A DNA stretch of 56,129 nt from an uncultured Opitutaceae bacterium (GTDB lineage: Bacteria > Verrucomicrobiota > Verrucomicrobiia > Opitutales > Opitutaceae). The stretch covers positions 1 to 56,129 of the forward strand of contig CAIXHE010000041.1 of NCBI GenBank assembly GCA_903919205.1. Reading direction: 5' to 3'. The notes beneath the pieces were generated by a model, which was given only the letters and a program-made list of their open reading frames with translations, was not told the origin of the DNA and made no database searches. This document shows, piece after piece, positions 28,212 to 36,207 of this stretch (the stretch's first letter is position 1; each line of letters starts with the position of its first letter). The position numbers and the translations under genes were made by a program.

Positions 28212-29198
28212 ATGAAGCCTTCGACCGCCGACGCCCGCCCCGAGATCCTCGCGGCGCTGCGCGCCCGGGCGGGCGGGACGGACCGGGTGGGCTTCGACAC
28301 CTTCATGGAGGTGGCGCTCTACCACCCGGACCTGGGCTACTACCGCGCGGACCGCCCCCGGGTGGGCACCGAGGCCGGGACGGATTTCTTCACGTCCGCG
28401 CTGTCGGCCCCGCTCTTCGGGCGCCTCGTGGCGGCGGCCTGCCAGGACCTGCTCGGGCACCGTCCGGCCGCGCAGCACGAGTTCGTCGAGATCGGGGCCG
28501 AGCCCGGGGACTCGGTGCTTGCGGGCGTCGACCACCCGTTCGCTTGCGTTCGGCAGGTGCGGGTCGGCGAGCCCCTACGGATCACCCGCCCCTCAGTGGT
28601 GTTCTCGAACGAACTCTTCGACGCGCAGCCTTTCCGGCGTTTCCGGCACCGCGAGGGCGTCTGGCGCGAACTTGGGGTGCGCCTTGGCGACGGCGTGCTG
28701 GAGGAGGCTGAGATCGATCCGACGGCTCCCATGCCCGATCTTCCGAAGGATCCGCTCGAGGGCTACGTGGTCGATGCACCGCTGCGTGCGGCCGCGCTCG
28801 CCGGAAGCCTCGCGGCCGAACCCTGGACGGGCCTGTTCCTGGCCTTTGACTACGGCAAGAGCTGGGAGCAGCTGGCGCATGCCGCGCCGGAGGGCACCGC
28901 CCGCAGCTACCGCCGCCACCAGCAGGGCAGCGACCTGCTGGCCCACGCCGGCGACCAGGACCTCACCTGCCATGTCTGCTGGGACTGGATCGGTGGGGCG
29001 CTCTCCTCGGGGGGCTTCTGCGGGCCCCGCCTCGAGTCCCAGGAGGCCTTCTTCATGCGCCACAGCGCGCCGCTGATCGAGGCCATCACCACCTCGTCGC
29101 CGGCGGGCATGAGCCCCGAGAAGCGCTCGCTCCTGCAGCTCCTGCACCCCGCACACATGGGCCAGAAGTTCCAGGCGCTCTGGGCCCTCCGGGACTAG
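28212..29198 (+). CDS. MidA/NDUFAF7-like methyltransferase-fold protein with shortened SAM core
   Basis: 328 residues. Family landmarks are clear: FMEVALYHPDLGYY (31-44), DFFTSALSAPLFG, SNELFDAQPFRRF (132-144) and a C-terminal LLHPAHMGQKFQAL. Family members methylate an arginine in mitochondrial complex I. Two things are odd. The glycine-rich SAM loop reads EIGAEPGDS, with Glu for the central Gly. And only about 40 residues separate it from NELFDA, roughly 20 fewer than I expect, removing the strand that normally carries the ribose-binding acid. It may be a non-methylating relative. Confidence 0.72.
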   Translation: MKPSTADARPEILAALRARAGGTDRVGFDTFMEVALYHPDLGYYRADRPRVGTEAGTDFFTSALSAPLFGRLVAAACQDLLGHRPAAQHEFVEIGAEPGDSVLAGVDHPFACVRQVRVGEPLRITRPSVVFSNELFDAQPFRRFRHREGVWRELGVRLGDGVLEEAEIDPTAPMPDLPKDPLEGYVVDAPLRAAALAGSLAAEPWTGLFLAFDYGKSWEQLAHAAPEGTARSYRRHQQGSDLLAHAGDQDLTCHVCWDWIGGALSSGGFCGPRLESQEAFFMRHSAPLIEAITTSSPAGMSPEKRSLLQLLHPAHMGQKFQALWALRD

Positions 29199-29282
29199 GA
29201 TGGCCTCGGATCTGTTGAACCGTTGACACAACCGATGTGTGGCTCATTGCGTGGTCGAGGCCCCCGATCTTTAAATCGACGA

Positions 29283-29315
29283 CCGCCTGCTTATTCGAGC
29301 TAAGAAAGCGGGCGG
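29283..29315 (-). terminator. Inverted repeat between the MidA-like gene and the BNR-repeat gene
   Basis: A 10-bp stem (29283-29292 with 29306-29315, one G-T pair) with a 13-base loop lies between two convergent gene ends. T-tracts are poor on both strands (a short TTT follows further on in the minus direction), so terminator function is only likely. Confidence 0.4.
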
Positions 29316-29362
29316 GTTAGGGAAACTGTGGCTAGCCCCTCCAATATTGTGAGAAGCTTGAG

Positions 29363-30865
29363 CTAATTGGTATACGCTTCGAACAGAGCGATACCTGAAT
29401 TGCCCTTTGCCGAGGTGATTTGCACCGTATACGCCCCAGGCTGTAGCGTGAGTAACAACGCAGAGTCCTGCCCCGAGTTCGGCAGTGCGAACGCTCCGGT
29501 CTCCAGTGCGGCCGTGGCGATGGCTGTTGAGTTGGTGTTCGTCGTCCAGCCGGTGTTCGTTGATACCACGGTACCGCTGCTGTCGTACACAGTGAGTACC
29601 GGGTCAGGTAGAGGACTCGACACTCCGAACGCGCTGAGAACAGGACCATCTCCGCGGATCAGGACGGTTCGCGGCGCTGTGCCCTCAATTACGAAGCCGC
29701 CAATATAGGTCTGCGTGCTGCTGACGTAACCCCGGGTGGACACGTTGACGAATACCGTTGGAGGTGGGTTGGAAACGAGGATAGTGCCTCCCGTTCCGGT
29801 GACGACGAAACGCTGCAGCTGCGCCGAGTAGGCGGCGCTAAGAAGGGTGGCCGTGCTGACCGTCGACGGACTGTCGCCGGAGAAACGCTGCGTCCAATTC
29901 ATGCCATCTTTTGAGCTGAGAATAGAACCTTGTTCCCCCGCCGCTACCCAATTTCCGTTGCCATTAGCAAGACCACGGTAGTCAACGTTTGGAATTACCG
30001 AAGTCGTTGGGGACAAACCCGAGATAATAAACCCGTGACCCGCTCCTGTGGTGGCCTGAATTCCCCCAACAGCAACAAAGTTAGACTCATCGCCAAGAAT
30101 CGATTCTACCGGAGAATCCAAGGGGACACTACCGTTCCATATGTTAAGAGTAAGTTGGCTTGAGATCAGTCCACCGTTCGAGGTAAAAGTATCATTTACT
30201 GATAGTCGGAGTATTACTCCGCCGCCGCCCGAATCGGCCGGTACTGTTGCCGAGGCCTCGCCCGTGATAAGGAAAGCGGAATTTACCTGATCCCAAGTTA
30301 TGCCGTGCAAGAACCCGGTGACGGGAAAAGGAAATGCCGCATCGCCAGGTGACGAATAGGGTATCGGCTGCACCGTCCACGTTTGGGCGTCAGGCGACGT
30401 TATGATTGTCGCGGCTTCTCCCACAGCGCACCACAGGCTTCCGTTGCTGGTGAGTGGACCGCCTGGAGTCAACGGGCCAGCAGTGTGGTTGCTTGGTCCG
30501 AAAACGACCCCGTTCAATCTATTGTTGGTCACCGCTGTGCAGCGCACCCACGTTTTGAGATCCGGCGATGTCAGAATTGTGCCCTTGTCCCCTACCACCA
30601 CCCAAGTGCCATTGCCGTAGGCGATCGATGTGAGCCACACGCCGACATCCACTGCCACGCTGCTCCAGTTCAACCCGTTGCTCGAAGTGAGCAAGTTCCC
30701 CTGGGAGGTGACTGCCGCGAACGTCCCATTGGCGTAGGTCACACACCAGATGTCGTCAGTGACTCCTGAGGGGCTGTAGTTGCTCCAGAAGACCTGCGCT
30801 GAACCCGGCGCGACCCAGGTAGCGGCAGCAATGACAAAAAATGCGATGCTTCTTCCAATTTTCAT
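29363..30865 (-). CDS. Secreted BNR-repeat protein with Opitutaceae-type C-terminal domain
   Basis: 500 residues. A Sec signal peptide (1-24, ending GSAQ) is followed by a beta-propeller-like part with recurring Asp-box-like units such as LTSSNGLNWSS, LTSPDLKTWVR, ITSPDAQTWTV and LSSKDGMNWTQ, each about 45 residues after a stretch of the YGNGTWVVVG kind. Residues about 385-500 form a separate beta-rich domain (GFVIEGTAPRTVLIRGDGP ... LQPGAYTVQITS). I know this tail from many exported proteins of Opitutaceae. Function is unknown; a glycan or surface-binding role is a guess. Codon use is much more AT-rich than in neighbours. Confidence 0.82.
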   Translation of the reverse strand: MKIGRSIAFFVIAAATWVAPGSAQVFWSNYSPSGVTDDIWCVTYANGTFAAVTSQGNLLTSSNGLNWSSVAVDVGVWLTSIAYGNGTWVVVGDKGTILTSPDLKTWVRCTAVTNNRLNGVVFGPSNHTAGPLTPGGPLTSNGSLWCAVGEAATIITSPDAQTWTVQPIPYSSPGDAAFPFPVTGFLHGITWDQVNSAFLITGEASATVPADSGGGGVILRLSVNDTFTSNGGLISSQLTLNIWNGSVPLDSPVESILGDESNFVAVGGIQATTGAGHGFIISGLSPTTSVIPNVDYRGLANGNGNWVAAGEQGSILSSKDGMNWTQRFSGDSPSTVSTATLLSAAYSAQLQRFVVTGTGGTILVSNPPPTVFVNVSTRGYVSSTQTYIGGFVIEGTAPRTVLIRGDGPVLSAFGVSSPLPDPVLTVYDSSGTVVSTNTGWTTNTNSTAIATAALETGAFALPNSGQDSALLLTLQPGAYTVQITSAKGNSGIALFEAYTN

Positions 30866-30892
30866 AATGGGTCTGGCTTGGAAATGAGCCGT

Positions 30893-30921
30893 CTACAGAG
30901 AGAGACTCAAATGTATGACAA
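30893..30921 (-). promoter_or_regulatory. Possible promoter of the BNR-repeat gene
   Basis: TTGTCA (30921-30916), 17-base spacer, TGTAGA (30898-30893), 28 bases before the start codon. The -35 is 5 of 6; the -10 is poor. Confidence 0.35.
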
Positions 30922-31198
30922 TCGTTTGCGGCAAACCCACTATCACCGGCATTATTGGCTTGGGATGTCAGAGATCATTCGTGGCAGAGCCATCGCGGAT
31001 TGCCGAGGTAAGAGCTGATAGGTCCGACAAAGCGCTTAGGTCATCTCCGAGGTGGAACTCGGCACAACTATGGCGAAGACCCGGGGGTCGATGAATAACC
31101 ATTCCTCAATTAGCCTCCGCGAACGCCCGCCCCCGCTACCAGGGGGGGTGGACGAGAGACCTTAGACTCTTGAAGGGGCGGTCAATTCAATTGCCCGT
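30922..31198. other. Gene-free, low-GC spacer
   Basis: No open frame with coding character, RNA gene, att-like repeat or transposase remnant was recognised on either strand. I looked for a VapB antitoxin gene upstream of the vapC remnant and found none. A C-rich/G-rich pair near 31130-31147 could fold into a small hairpin. Confidence 0.5.
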
Positions 31199-31613
31199 TT
31201 GTTGACAGATACAGCATGGTATTTCTGCGCAACTTTGAGCCTCCATTCGCGTCTCTTGCTCTGTTAGGTTCTAATTTCGAAGAGGTTACTTGGCTCTTGT
31301 ACCAAGAGGGAGACCGTGTACGAGGCGCTGTGGAGATGATCGGTCCGATACGGCAGGAGCTGCTGTCCGGAATTCGAGAGCCATCCAAGTTCGCGTGTGT
31401 ACGCGACCGGTTGCGTTGCTTTCCGGATCTCGAGATCGGAACAGCTGATTCCGAAGAAGCCGCCGTCCTTTCAACCGATGCCGATCCTCCGGCATTCAGG
31501 GATCGTTTACCGATTTCCTCATCTGTGCCGTAGGCGTGAAGCACCCGCTTTCAATCCTCACAGACGACAAAGATTTTCTTGGGTGCATGAAGGTGGTCGC
31601 CATCCAACCCCAT
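31199..31613 (+). pseudogene. Broken VapC-type PIN-domain toxin gene
   Basis: Three frame segments together spell a VapC. The segment from TTG 31199/31202 gives LTDTAWYF, like the VapC start (L)VDTSxW. The segment from about 31226 in a second frame gives LRNFEPP and then MIGPIRQELLSGIREPSKF and CFPDLEIGTADSEEAAVL. From about 31470 a third frame continues FNRCRSSGIQGSFTDFLICA, VGVKHPLSILTDDKDF and VVAIQPH. The second shift is explained by one base missing from the T-run at 31469-31471. The first is near 31223. No stop codon ends the last segment before rpmB. The PIN acidic residues are split between frames, so no active toxin is expected unless the shifts are sequence errors. Confidence 0.8.
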
Positions 31614-31705
31614 CGGCATCAAACGCACTCCAGATATTCCACGCAGACAGCCCTCAATGGGAGCGGTTCGTTTCGGGGGTTGCCACCGAGGCCCCAAGAA
31701 TCCCC

Positions 31706-31735
31706 TTGCCACGGTCCCGCCCGGGTCGCTAACGT
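31706..31735 (+). promoter_or_regulatory. Possible rpmB promoter
   Basis: TTGCCA (31706-31711), 18-base spacer, TAACGT (31730-31735), 22 bases before the rpmB start. Both boxes are partial matches. Confidence 0.35.
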
Positions 31736-31757
31736 CTTCCCTTTAACTGATCACACC

Positions 31758-31988
31758 ATGGGCAAAATTTGCGTAATCACAGGTCGCCGTCCCGTCAAAG
31801 GGAGCATCATCAACCGTAAGGGCCAGACCAAGAAGAGCGGCGGAATCGGCACGCACGTGACCAGCATCACGAAGCGCAAGTTCCGGCCGAATCTCCAGCG
31901 GGTGCGCATCCGCATGGCCAATGGCGGCACCAAGCGCGTCTGGGTGTCGGTCAAGGCCCTGAAGGCCGGGCTCGTCCAGAAGGCCTAA
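31758..31988 (+). CDS. rpmB: 50S ribosomal protein bL28
   Basis: 76 residues. MGKICVITGRRPVKGSIINR is a clear bL28 start, followed by basic KRKFRPNLQRVRIRMANGG and the closing WVSVKALKAGLVQ. The KICVITG opening has one Cys (C5) rather than a full zinc-ribbon pair. The frame is open upstream into the vapC remnant, but the family start is unmistakable. It stands alone, without rpmG, and is followed at once by a strong terminator. Confidence 0.96.
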   Translation: MGKICVITGRRPVKGSIINRKGQTKKSGGIGTHVTSITKRKFRPNLQRVRIRMANGGTKRVWVSVKALKAGLVQKA

Positions 31989-32009
31989 GGCCCCTCTTTT
32001 CAATTTAAG

Positions 32010-32040
32010 ACCCGCAAGCCCATGGGTTTGCGGGTTTTTT
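32010..32040 (+). terminator. Rho-independent terminator of rpmB
   Basis: Stem ACCCGCAAGCCC with GGGTTTGCGGGT (one G-T pair, tiny loop) directly followed by six T (32035-32040). It starts 21 bases after the rpmB stop and is the best intrinsic terminator in the window. Confidence 0.92.
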
Positions 32041-32068
32041 GTGTCCATATGGGACGCGCCAGGCCTTC

Positions 32069-32602
32069 CTAGGGTCGCGGCTCCTCCTCGGGCGGCGCGA
32101 CGGGATGGGGATCGCCCGCGAGCAGCCGAAGGGCCACCGGGTCCGACGGCCGGGGAATGCGCCCGAGTTCAAAATGGTGCTGCTCGACGTACTCGAGGCC
32201 GTAGTGGTGGGCGGCCCAGAGGAGCCCGTAGGAGAAGACCCCGCGCCTCTCGAGCTCGGACTTGAGCGACGCGAGGCTCTCCACGCCGACCGACAGGTTG
32301 GTCCGCCAGTCCCACACGGCGGGCTCGTAGGGGAGCGGGCTCGCGGCCTTCCACGCTCGGGGCTTTATCTGGAGAAGCCCGCGGGCCTCTCCCCGGCGCG
32401 CGTGCGGGTCGAAGCCCGACTCCATCTTCGCGAGCGCGTAGACGAAGCCCGGGTCGATGCCCCGGCTCTGCGCGAGGGGCTTAAGGCCGGCCCAGAGCTG
32501 CCGGTGCCAAGCCCGCGAGGCCGCGTCGTCCGGTCGCTCGCCCCCGGCCCGCGGGTGACAGGCGGACAGGAGCAGCAGGAGCGCGAACGCAACGAGCCTC
32601 AA
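32069..32602 (-). CDS. Lytic transglycosylase lipoprotein (SLT domain)
   Basis: 177 residues. The TTG start at 32602 overlaps the fabF stop (TTGA) and gives a perfect lipoprotein signal: LLLLLSAC with Cys15. The SLT fold follows: the catalytic Glu is E61 in ALAKMESGFDPHARRG, then RGLLQIKP and NLSVGVESL, and a late HHYGLEYVEQHHF. Such enzymes cleave peptidoglycan to 1,6-anhydro-muropeptides; the lipid anchor puts it in the outer membrane. It is small, close to EmtA/MltE size. Its coupling to fabF is unusual. Confidence 0.85.
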   Translation of the reverse strand: MRLVAFALLLLLSACHPRAGGERPDDAASRAWHRQLWAGLKPLAQSRGIDPGFVYALAKMESGFDPHARRGEARGLLQIKPRAWKAASPLPYEPAVWDWRTNLSVGVESLASLKSELERRGVFSYGLLWAAHHYGLEYVEQHHFELGRIPRPSDPVALRLLAGDPHPVAPPEEEPRP

Positions 32603-33849
32603 AGCGCCCGGAATACGATCGATGCGTTCTGGCCGCCGAAGCCCAGGTTGTTGCTGAGGACCGTGCGCACCTTCACCGCGCGGGCCACGTTCGGCACATA
32701 GTCCAGGTCGCACTCGGGGTCGGGCTCGTCCAGGTTCATGGTCGGCGCGACGACGCCCTCCTGGATCGTCTTCACGCTGATCACCGACTCGATCCCGCCG
32801 GCGGCCCCGAGCAGGTGGCCGGTCATGGACTTCGTGGAGCTGATCGGCACCGTGCGGGCGTGCTCGCCGAACACGTTCTTGATGGCGAGCGTCTCGAACT
32901 TGTCGTTGTAGGGCGTGGAGGTGCCGTGGGCGTTGATGTAGTCCACCGACCCGGGCTCGGCGCCCGCGCTGCGCAGCGCCCGGCGCATCGCCATGGAGAG
33001 GCCCTTGCCCTCGGGATCGGGCTGCGTGATGTGGTAGGCGTCGCAGGTGGCGGCGTAGCCGGCCAGTTCGCAGTAGACGCGCGCCCCGCGCGCCCGCGCG
33101 TGGTCGAGCGACTCGAGCACCAGGATGCCGGCGCCCTCCCCCATGATGAAGCCGTCGCGCCCCTTGTCGAAGGGGCGGCTGGCGCCCTTCGGGTTGTCGT
33201 TGCGGGTGCTCATGGCCTTCATCGAGCAGAAGGAGGCGTAGGCGAAGGGCGTGATCGCGGCCTCGCTGCCGCCGGCCACCATGACGTCGACGTCGCCGCG
33301 GCGGATGGCATGCGCCGCCTCGCCGAGCGCGTGCGTGCCCGTGGCGCAGGCCGAGACGAGGCCGAAGTTCGGCCCCCGGGCCCCGAGCTCGATCGCCACC
33401 AATCCCGAGCACATGTTGCCGATCAGCGAGGGGATCGTGAAGGGCGAGACCTTGCGAGGCCCGCGCTCGGCCATCACGACCAGCTGCGTCTCGTAGGTGT
33501 GCATGCCGCCGATGCCCGAGCCGATCATGACGCCGACGCGGTCGCCGTCCTCCTTGGCCATATCCAGCCCGGAGTCGGCGACGGCCTGCTTGGCGGCCAC
33601 GAAGCCGAAGTGCGTGTAGCGGTCGTTTCGCCGAGCCTCCTTGGGGTCCATGAGGGCCGCAGCGTCCCAGTTGCGCACCTCGGCGCCGATCTGGCACGCG
33701 AAGGCCGAGGGATCGAAGAGCGTGACGCGGTCGACCCCGATCGTGCCCGCGGTGAGAGCGGACCAGAAGGAGCCCACGTCGTGGCCCAGCGAGGTCACGA
33801 CCCCGAGTCCGGTCACGACCACGCGTCGATCCGGGAGCGGCTGCGTCAT
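32599..33849 (-). CDS. fabF: 3-oxoacyl-[acyl-carrier-protein] synthase II
   Basis: 416 residues; condenses malonyl-ACP with a growing acyl chain. Starts RRVVVTGLGVVTSLGHDV. The Cys-His-His triad is visible: SACATGTHALGEA, INAHGTSTPYND and KSMTGHLLGAAGG. Standard length. It sits 77 bases after acpP, in the usual fabG-acpP-fabF order, and its stop is shared with the start of the lytic transglycosylase. Confidence 0.96.
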   Translation of the reverse strand: MTQPLPDRRVVVTGLGVVTSLGHDVGSFWSALTAGTIGVDRVTLFDPSAFACQIGAEVRNWDAAALMDPKEARRNDRYTHFGFVAAKQAVADSGLDMAKEDGDRVGVMIGSGIGGMHTYETQLVVMAERGPRKVSPFTIPSLIGNMCSGLVAIELGARGPNFGLVSACATGTHALGEAAHAIRRGDVDVMVAGGSEAAITPFAYASFCSMKAMSTRNDNPKGASRPFDKGRDGFIMGEGAGILVLESLDHARARGARVYCELAGYAATCDAYHITQPDPEGKGLSMAMRRALRSAGAEPGSVDYINAHGTSTPYNDKFETLAIKNVFGEHARTVPISSTKSMTGHLLGAAGGIESVISVKTIQEGVVAPTMNLDEPDPECDLDYVPNVARAVKVRTVLSNNLGFGGQNASIVFRAL

Positions 33850-33926
33850 GGTCGCTGAAGGCGGGCCCGTGGCCGATCCGGATGGAGCGGGCGGCCCGTT
33901 GAGAAAGGGGTCGAGTCGGGTGACGA

Positions 33927-34190
33927 CTACGACTGGCCGGCCTTGGCCTTGATGTAGTCGATCACCTGGCCGACAGTCTGGAGCTTCTCGGCGTCGGACT
34001 CGGGGATCTCGCCCTTGATCTCGTCCTTGAACTCCTCCTCAAAGGCCATGATCAGCTCGACGGTGTCGAGGGAATCGGCGCCCAGGTCGTCGAGAAAGGA
34101 GGCGGTCGGGGTGATCTGCTCCTCGTTCACGTTGAGCTGATTCACGATGATCTCTTTAACGCGCTGGTCTATTGTTTTTTGGTCAGCCAT
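33927..34190 (-). CDS. acpP: Acyl carrier protein
   Basis: 87 residues, acidic. The 4'-phosphopantetheine serine lies in [17 protein letters not shown]. The frame is open further upstream, but ATG 34190 gives the natural start [11 protein letters not shown]. It carries acyl intermediates for FabG and FabF, whose genes flank it (28 bases after fabG). Confidence 0.97.
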   Translation of the reverse strand: MADQKTIDQRVKEIIVNQLNVNEEQITPTASFLDDLGADSLDTVELIMAFEEEFKDEIKGEIPESDAEKLQTVGQVIDYIKAKAGQS

Positions 34191-34218
34191 TTGGGGAAGT
34201 TCCGAGTAAGTGCAGGCT

Positions 34219-34968
34219 TCACATTGCCATGCCGCCGTCAACGGTAAAAACCTGCCCGGTGACGTATCCGGCCTCCTCAGAGCACAGGTAGGCGCACATA
34301 TTTGCAATGTCGGCCGCCTCCCCAAAGCGCTTGAGGGGAACCGCCTCGAGAATCTTGGCGGCGAGCTCGGGCTTGCTCACGAACTCGGTGGTCATGTCGG
34401 TCTTGATGAAGCCCGGGGCGACCGCGTTCACGGTGATGCTGCGCGACGCGAACTCTCGGGCCAGGGCCTTGGTGAGGCCGATCATGCCCGCCTTGGCCGC
34501 CGAGTAGTTGGCCTGGCCGGCGTTGCCCATGATCCCGCTGACCGACGTGATGTTGACGATGCGCCCCCAGCGGGCGCGCGTCATCGGGCGCGCCAGGTGC
34601 TTGGTCCAGTGGAAGCAGCTCGTCAGGTTGGTCGTGATCACGTCGTTCCAGTCCGCGTCGCTCATGCGGAAGAGGAGCCCGTCGCGCGTGATCCCGGCGT
34701 TGTTGACCAGGATGTCGACGACCGGGATCTCCGCCAGGAGCGCCTCGGCGGCCTTGGCCACCGCGGCGCCGTCCGCCACGTCCACCGCGAGCGCCCTCGC
34801 CTTGCCCCCGGCCTGGGTGATCGCCGCCGCGGCCGCCCCGCAGGACTCAGCGGACTTGGACACGCAGATGACCGTCACCCCGTTGCGGGCGAGCGTCTCG
34901 GCGATGGCGCGGCCGATTCCGCGGCCGGCGCCCGTTACCAGGGCTGTTCGGTTTTGAAACGTCATCAT
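34219..34968 (-). CDS. fabG: 3-oxoacyl-[acyl-carrier-protein] reductase
   Basis: 249 residues, short-chain dehydrogenase. NADPH loop [13 protein letters not shown] (13-25), [11 protein letters not shown], catalytic Ser in [10 protein letters not shown] and YSAAK with the active-site Tyr/Lys, then PGFIKTDMT. It reduces 3-oxoacyl-ACP in chain elongation. Two adjacent ATGs (34968 and 34965) could start it; neither has a good ribosome site, and coupling to the gene 6 bases upstream is likely. Confidence 0.95.
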   Translation of the reverse strand: MMTFQNRTALVTGAGRGIGRAIAETLARNGVTVICVSKSAESCGAAAAAITQAGGKARALAVDVADGAAVAKAAEALLAEIPVVDILVNNAGITRDGLLFRMSDADWNDVITTNLTSCFHWTKHLARPMTRARWGRIVNITSVSGIMGNAGQANYSAAKAGMIGLTKALAREFASRSITVNAVAPGFIKTDMTTEFVSKPELAAKILEAVPLKRFGEAADIANMCAYLCSEEAGYVTGQVFTVDGGMAM

Positions 34969-34974
34969 GGAAGT

Positions 34975-36138
34975 TCAGTACACGTCGCGCTGGTAGCGCT
35001 TCTCCTTCTTCATCAGCTTCACGTAGTCGGCCGCCTCGGCGGGGCTCATGCCCCCCTGCGAGGCGATCACCTCGTGCAGCGCGAGGTCCACGTCCTTGGC
35101 CATGCGCTTGGCATCGCCGCAGACGTAGAAAAAGGCGCCGGCCTTGATCCAGGCCCAGAGCTCCGCCGCCTGCTCGCGCATGCGGTCCTGCACGTACACC
35201 TTGGCCGCCTGGTCGCGCGAAAAGGCGGTGTCGATGCGGGTCAGCGTTCCCTGCTGCTGCCACTTCGCCCATTCCTCCTCATAGAGGAAGTCGGTGGAGC
35301 GCCGCTGGTCCCCGAAGAAGATCCAGTTGCGGCCCGCGGCCCCCGAGGCGCCGCGATCCTGCAGGAAGGCGCGGAAGGGCGCGATGCCCGTTCCGGGCCC
35401 GACCATGATGGCGTCCTTCGAGGGGTCCTCGGGCGGTCCGAAGTGCGAATGCGAGACAAACACCGGCGTCGGCGTCGAGCCGAGGGCCACGCGGTCGGCG
35501 AGGAACGTCGTGCAGACCCCCACCCTTGCCCGGTGGTTCGTCTCGTACCGCACGATCGCGACCGTCAGGTGGATCTCCTGGGGATGCGCCTTCGGCGACG
35601 AGGCGATCGAGTAGAGCCTCGGCATCAGCTTGCGCATGTGGTCCACCAGCTCCTGTGGAGAGAGCCGGGCGCTCGGGAACTCCGCCAGGAGGTCCACAAA
35701 CTCGCGCTCGTCGAGCCACGCGGTGAGCGCGTCCTTGGCCTCGGGAACGAGCAGTGCCTGGAGCGCCGCCTTCTCGGCGGCGTCCGTGGCCTTGTTGGCC
35801 AGGGTGTCGACGATGCGCCGTGTGGGGCCCGCGAGGGCGAGCGAGGACGTGAGCGCCGAGCGCAGCGGCAAGGGGGCCGCGGCCTTGGGAAGGAGCACCG
35901 GCTCCTCGCCGGTGGCGCCGAGCAGGCGGAGGATCTCGTCCACCTCCTCGGGGCGGTTGGAGGGGTACACCCCGAGCGAGTCGCCGGCCTTGTAGGTGAG
36001 GCCGCTGCCCCTGAGGTCCACCACGAAGTGTCGGGTCTCCTTCGCGGAGCCGGGGCCGTTCAGCATCCGGTTTTCGGTCACGCGGGCGGGAAACGGGTTG
36101 TCCTTGGAATACGCCGAGGTGGCAACGGTGTCAGACAT
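34975..36138 (-). CDS. CysJ-like NADPH-flavin reductase lacking the flavodoxin domain
   Basis: 387 residues. It matches the C-terminal part of sulfite reductase flavoprotein / cytochrome P450 reductase: connecting FAD domain (TYKAGDSLGVYPSN, RLYSIASSPKA) and NADP domain (VGPGTGIAPFRAFLQDR, FFGDQRRSTDFLYEEE, FYVCGDAKRMAKDVD, ending in the aromatic DVY). The FMN-binding flavodoxin domain of CysJ (about 200 residues) is absent, so it must pass electrons to a separate FMN protein, ferredoxin or sulfite reductase subunit not seen here. It heads the fab operon, only 6 bases before fabG. Start MSDTVATSAY at ATG 36138. Confidence 0.85.
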   Translation of the reverse strand: MSDTVATSAYSKDNPFPARVTENRMLNGPGSAKETRHFVVDLRGSGLTYKAGDSLGVYPSNRPEEVDEILRLLGATGEEPVLLPKAAAPLPLRSALTSSLALAGPTRRIVDTLANKATDAAEKAALQALLVPEAKDALTAWLDEREFVDLLAEFPSARLSPQELVDHMRKLMPRLYSIASSPKAHPQEIHLTVAIVRYETNHRARVGVCTTFLADRVALGSTPTPVFVSHSHFGPPEDPSKDAIMVGPGTGIAPFRAFLQDRGASGAAGRNWIFFGDQRRSTDFLYEEEWAKWQQQGTLTRIDTAFSRDQAAKVYVQDRMREQAAELWAWIKAGAFFYVCGDAKRMAKDVDLALHEVIASQGGMSPAEAADYVKLMKKEKRYQRDVY

Positions 36139-36207
36139 GAGTGGGGGCCGAATAAAACGGCCGGCGTGGGGGGCTTGCAAGCCGGTTCAACACGGTCATG
36201 GTGCAGC

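Noticed and set aside
29363-30865. Sialidase function for the BNR-repeat protein
   Set aside because: Only Asp-box-like repeats are shared; the catalytic Arg triad, Tyr and FRIP motif were not seen.
31130-31147. C-run/G-run pair as a terminator
   Set aside because: Short stem, no T-tract and no gene ending nearby.
31182-31544. 120-codon minus-strand frame over the vapC remnant
   Set aside because: No recognisable domain, whereas the plus strand spells PIN-toxin sequence in three frames.
34210-36207. Very long upstream extension of the glyoxalase-fold frame (open from 34210)
   Set aside because: It runs antisense through fabG and the CysJ-like gene; the family N-terminus begins at ATG 36208.
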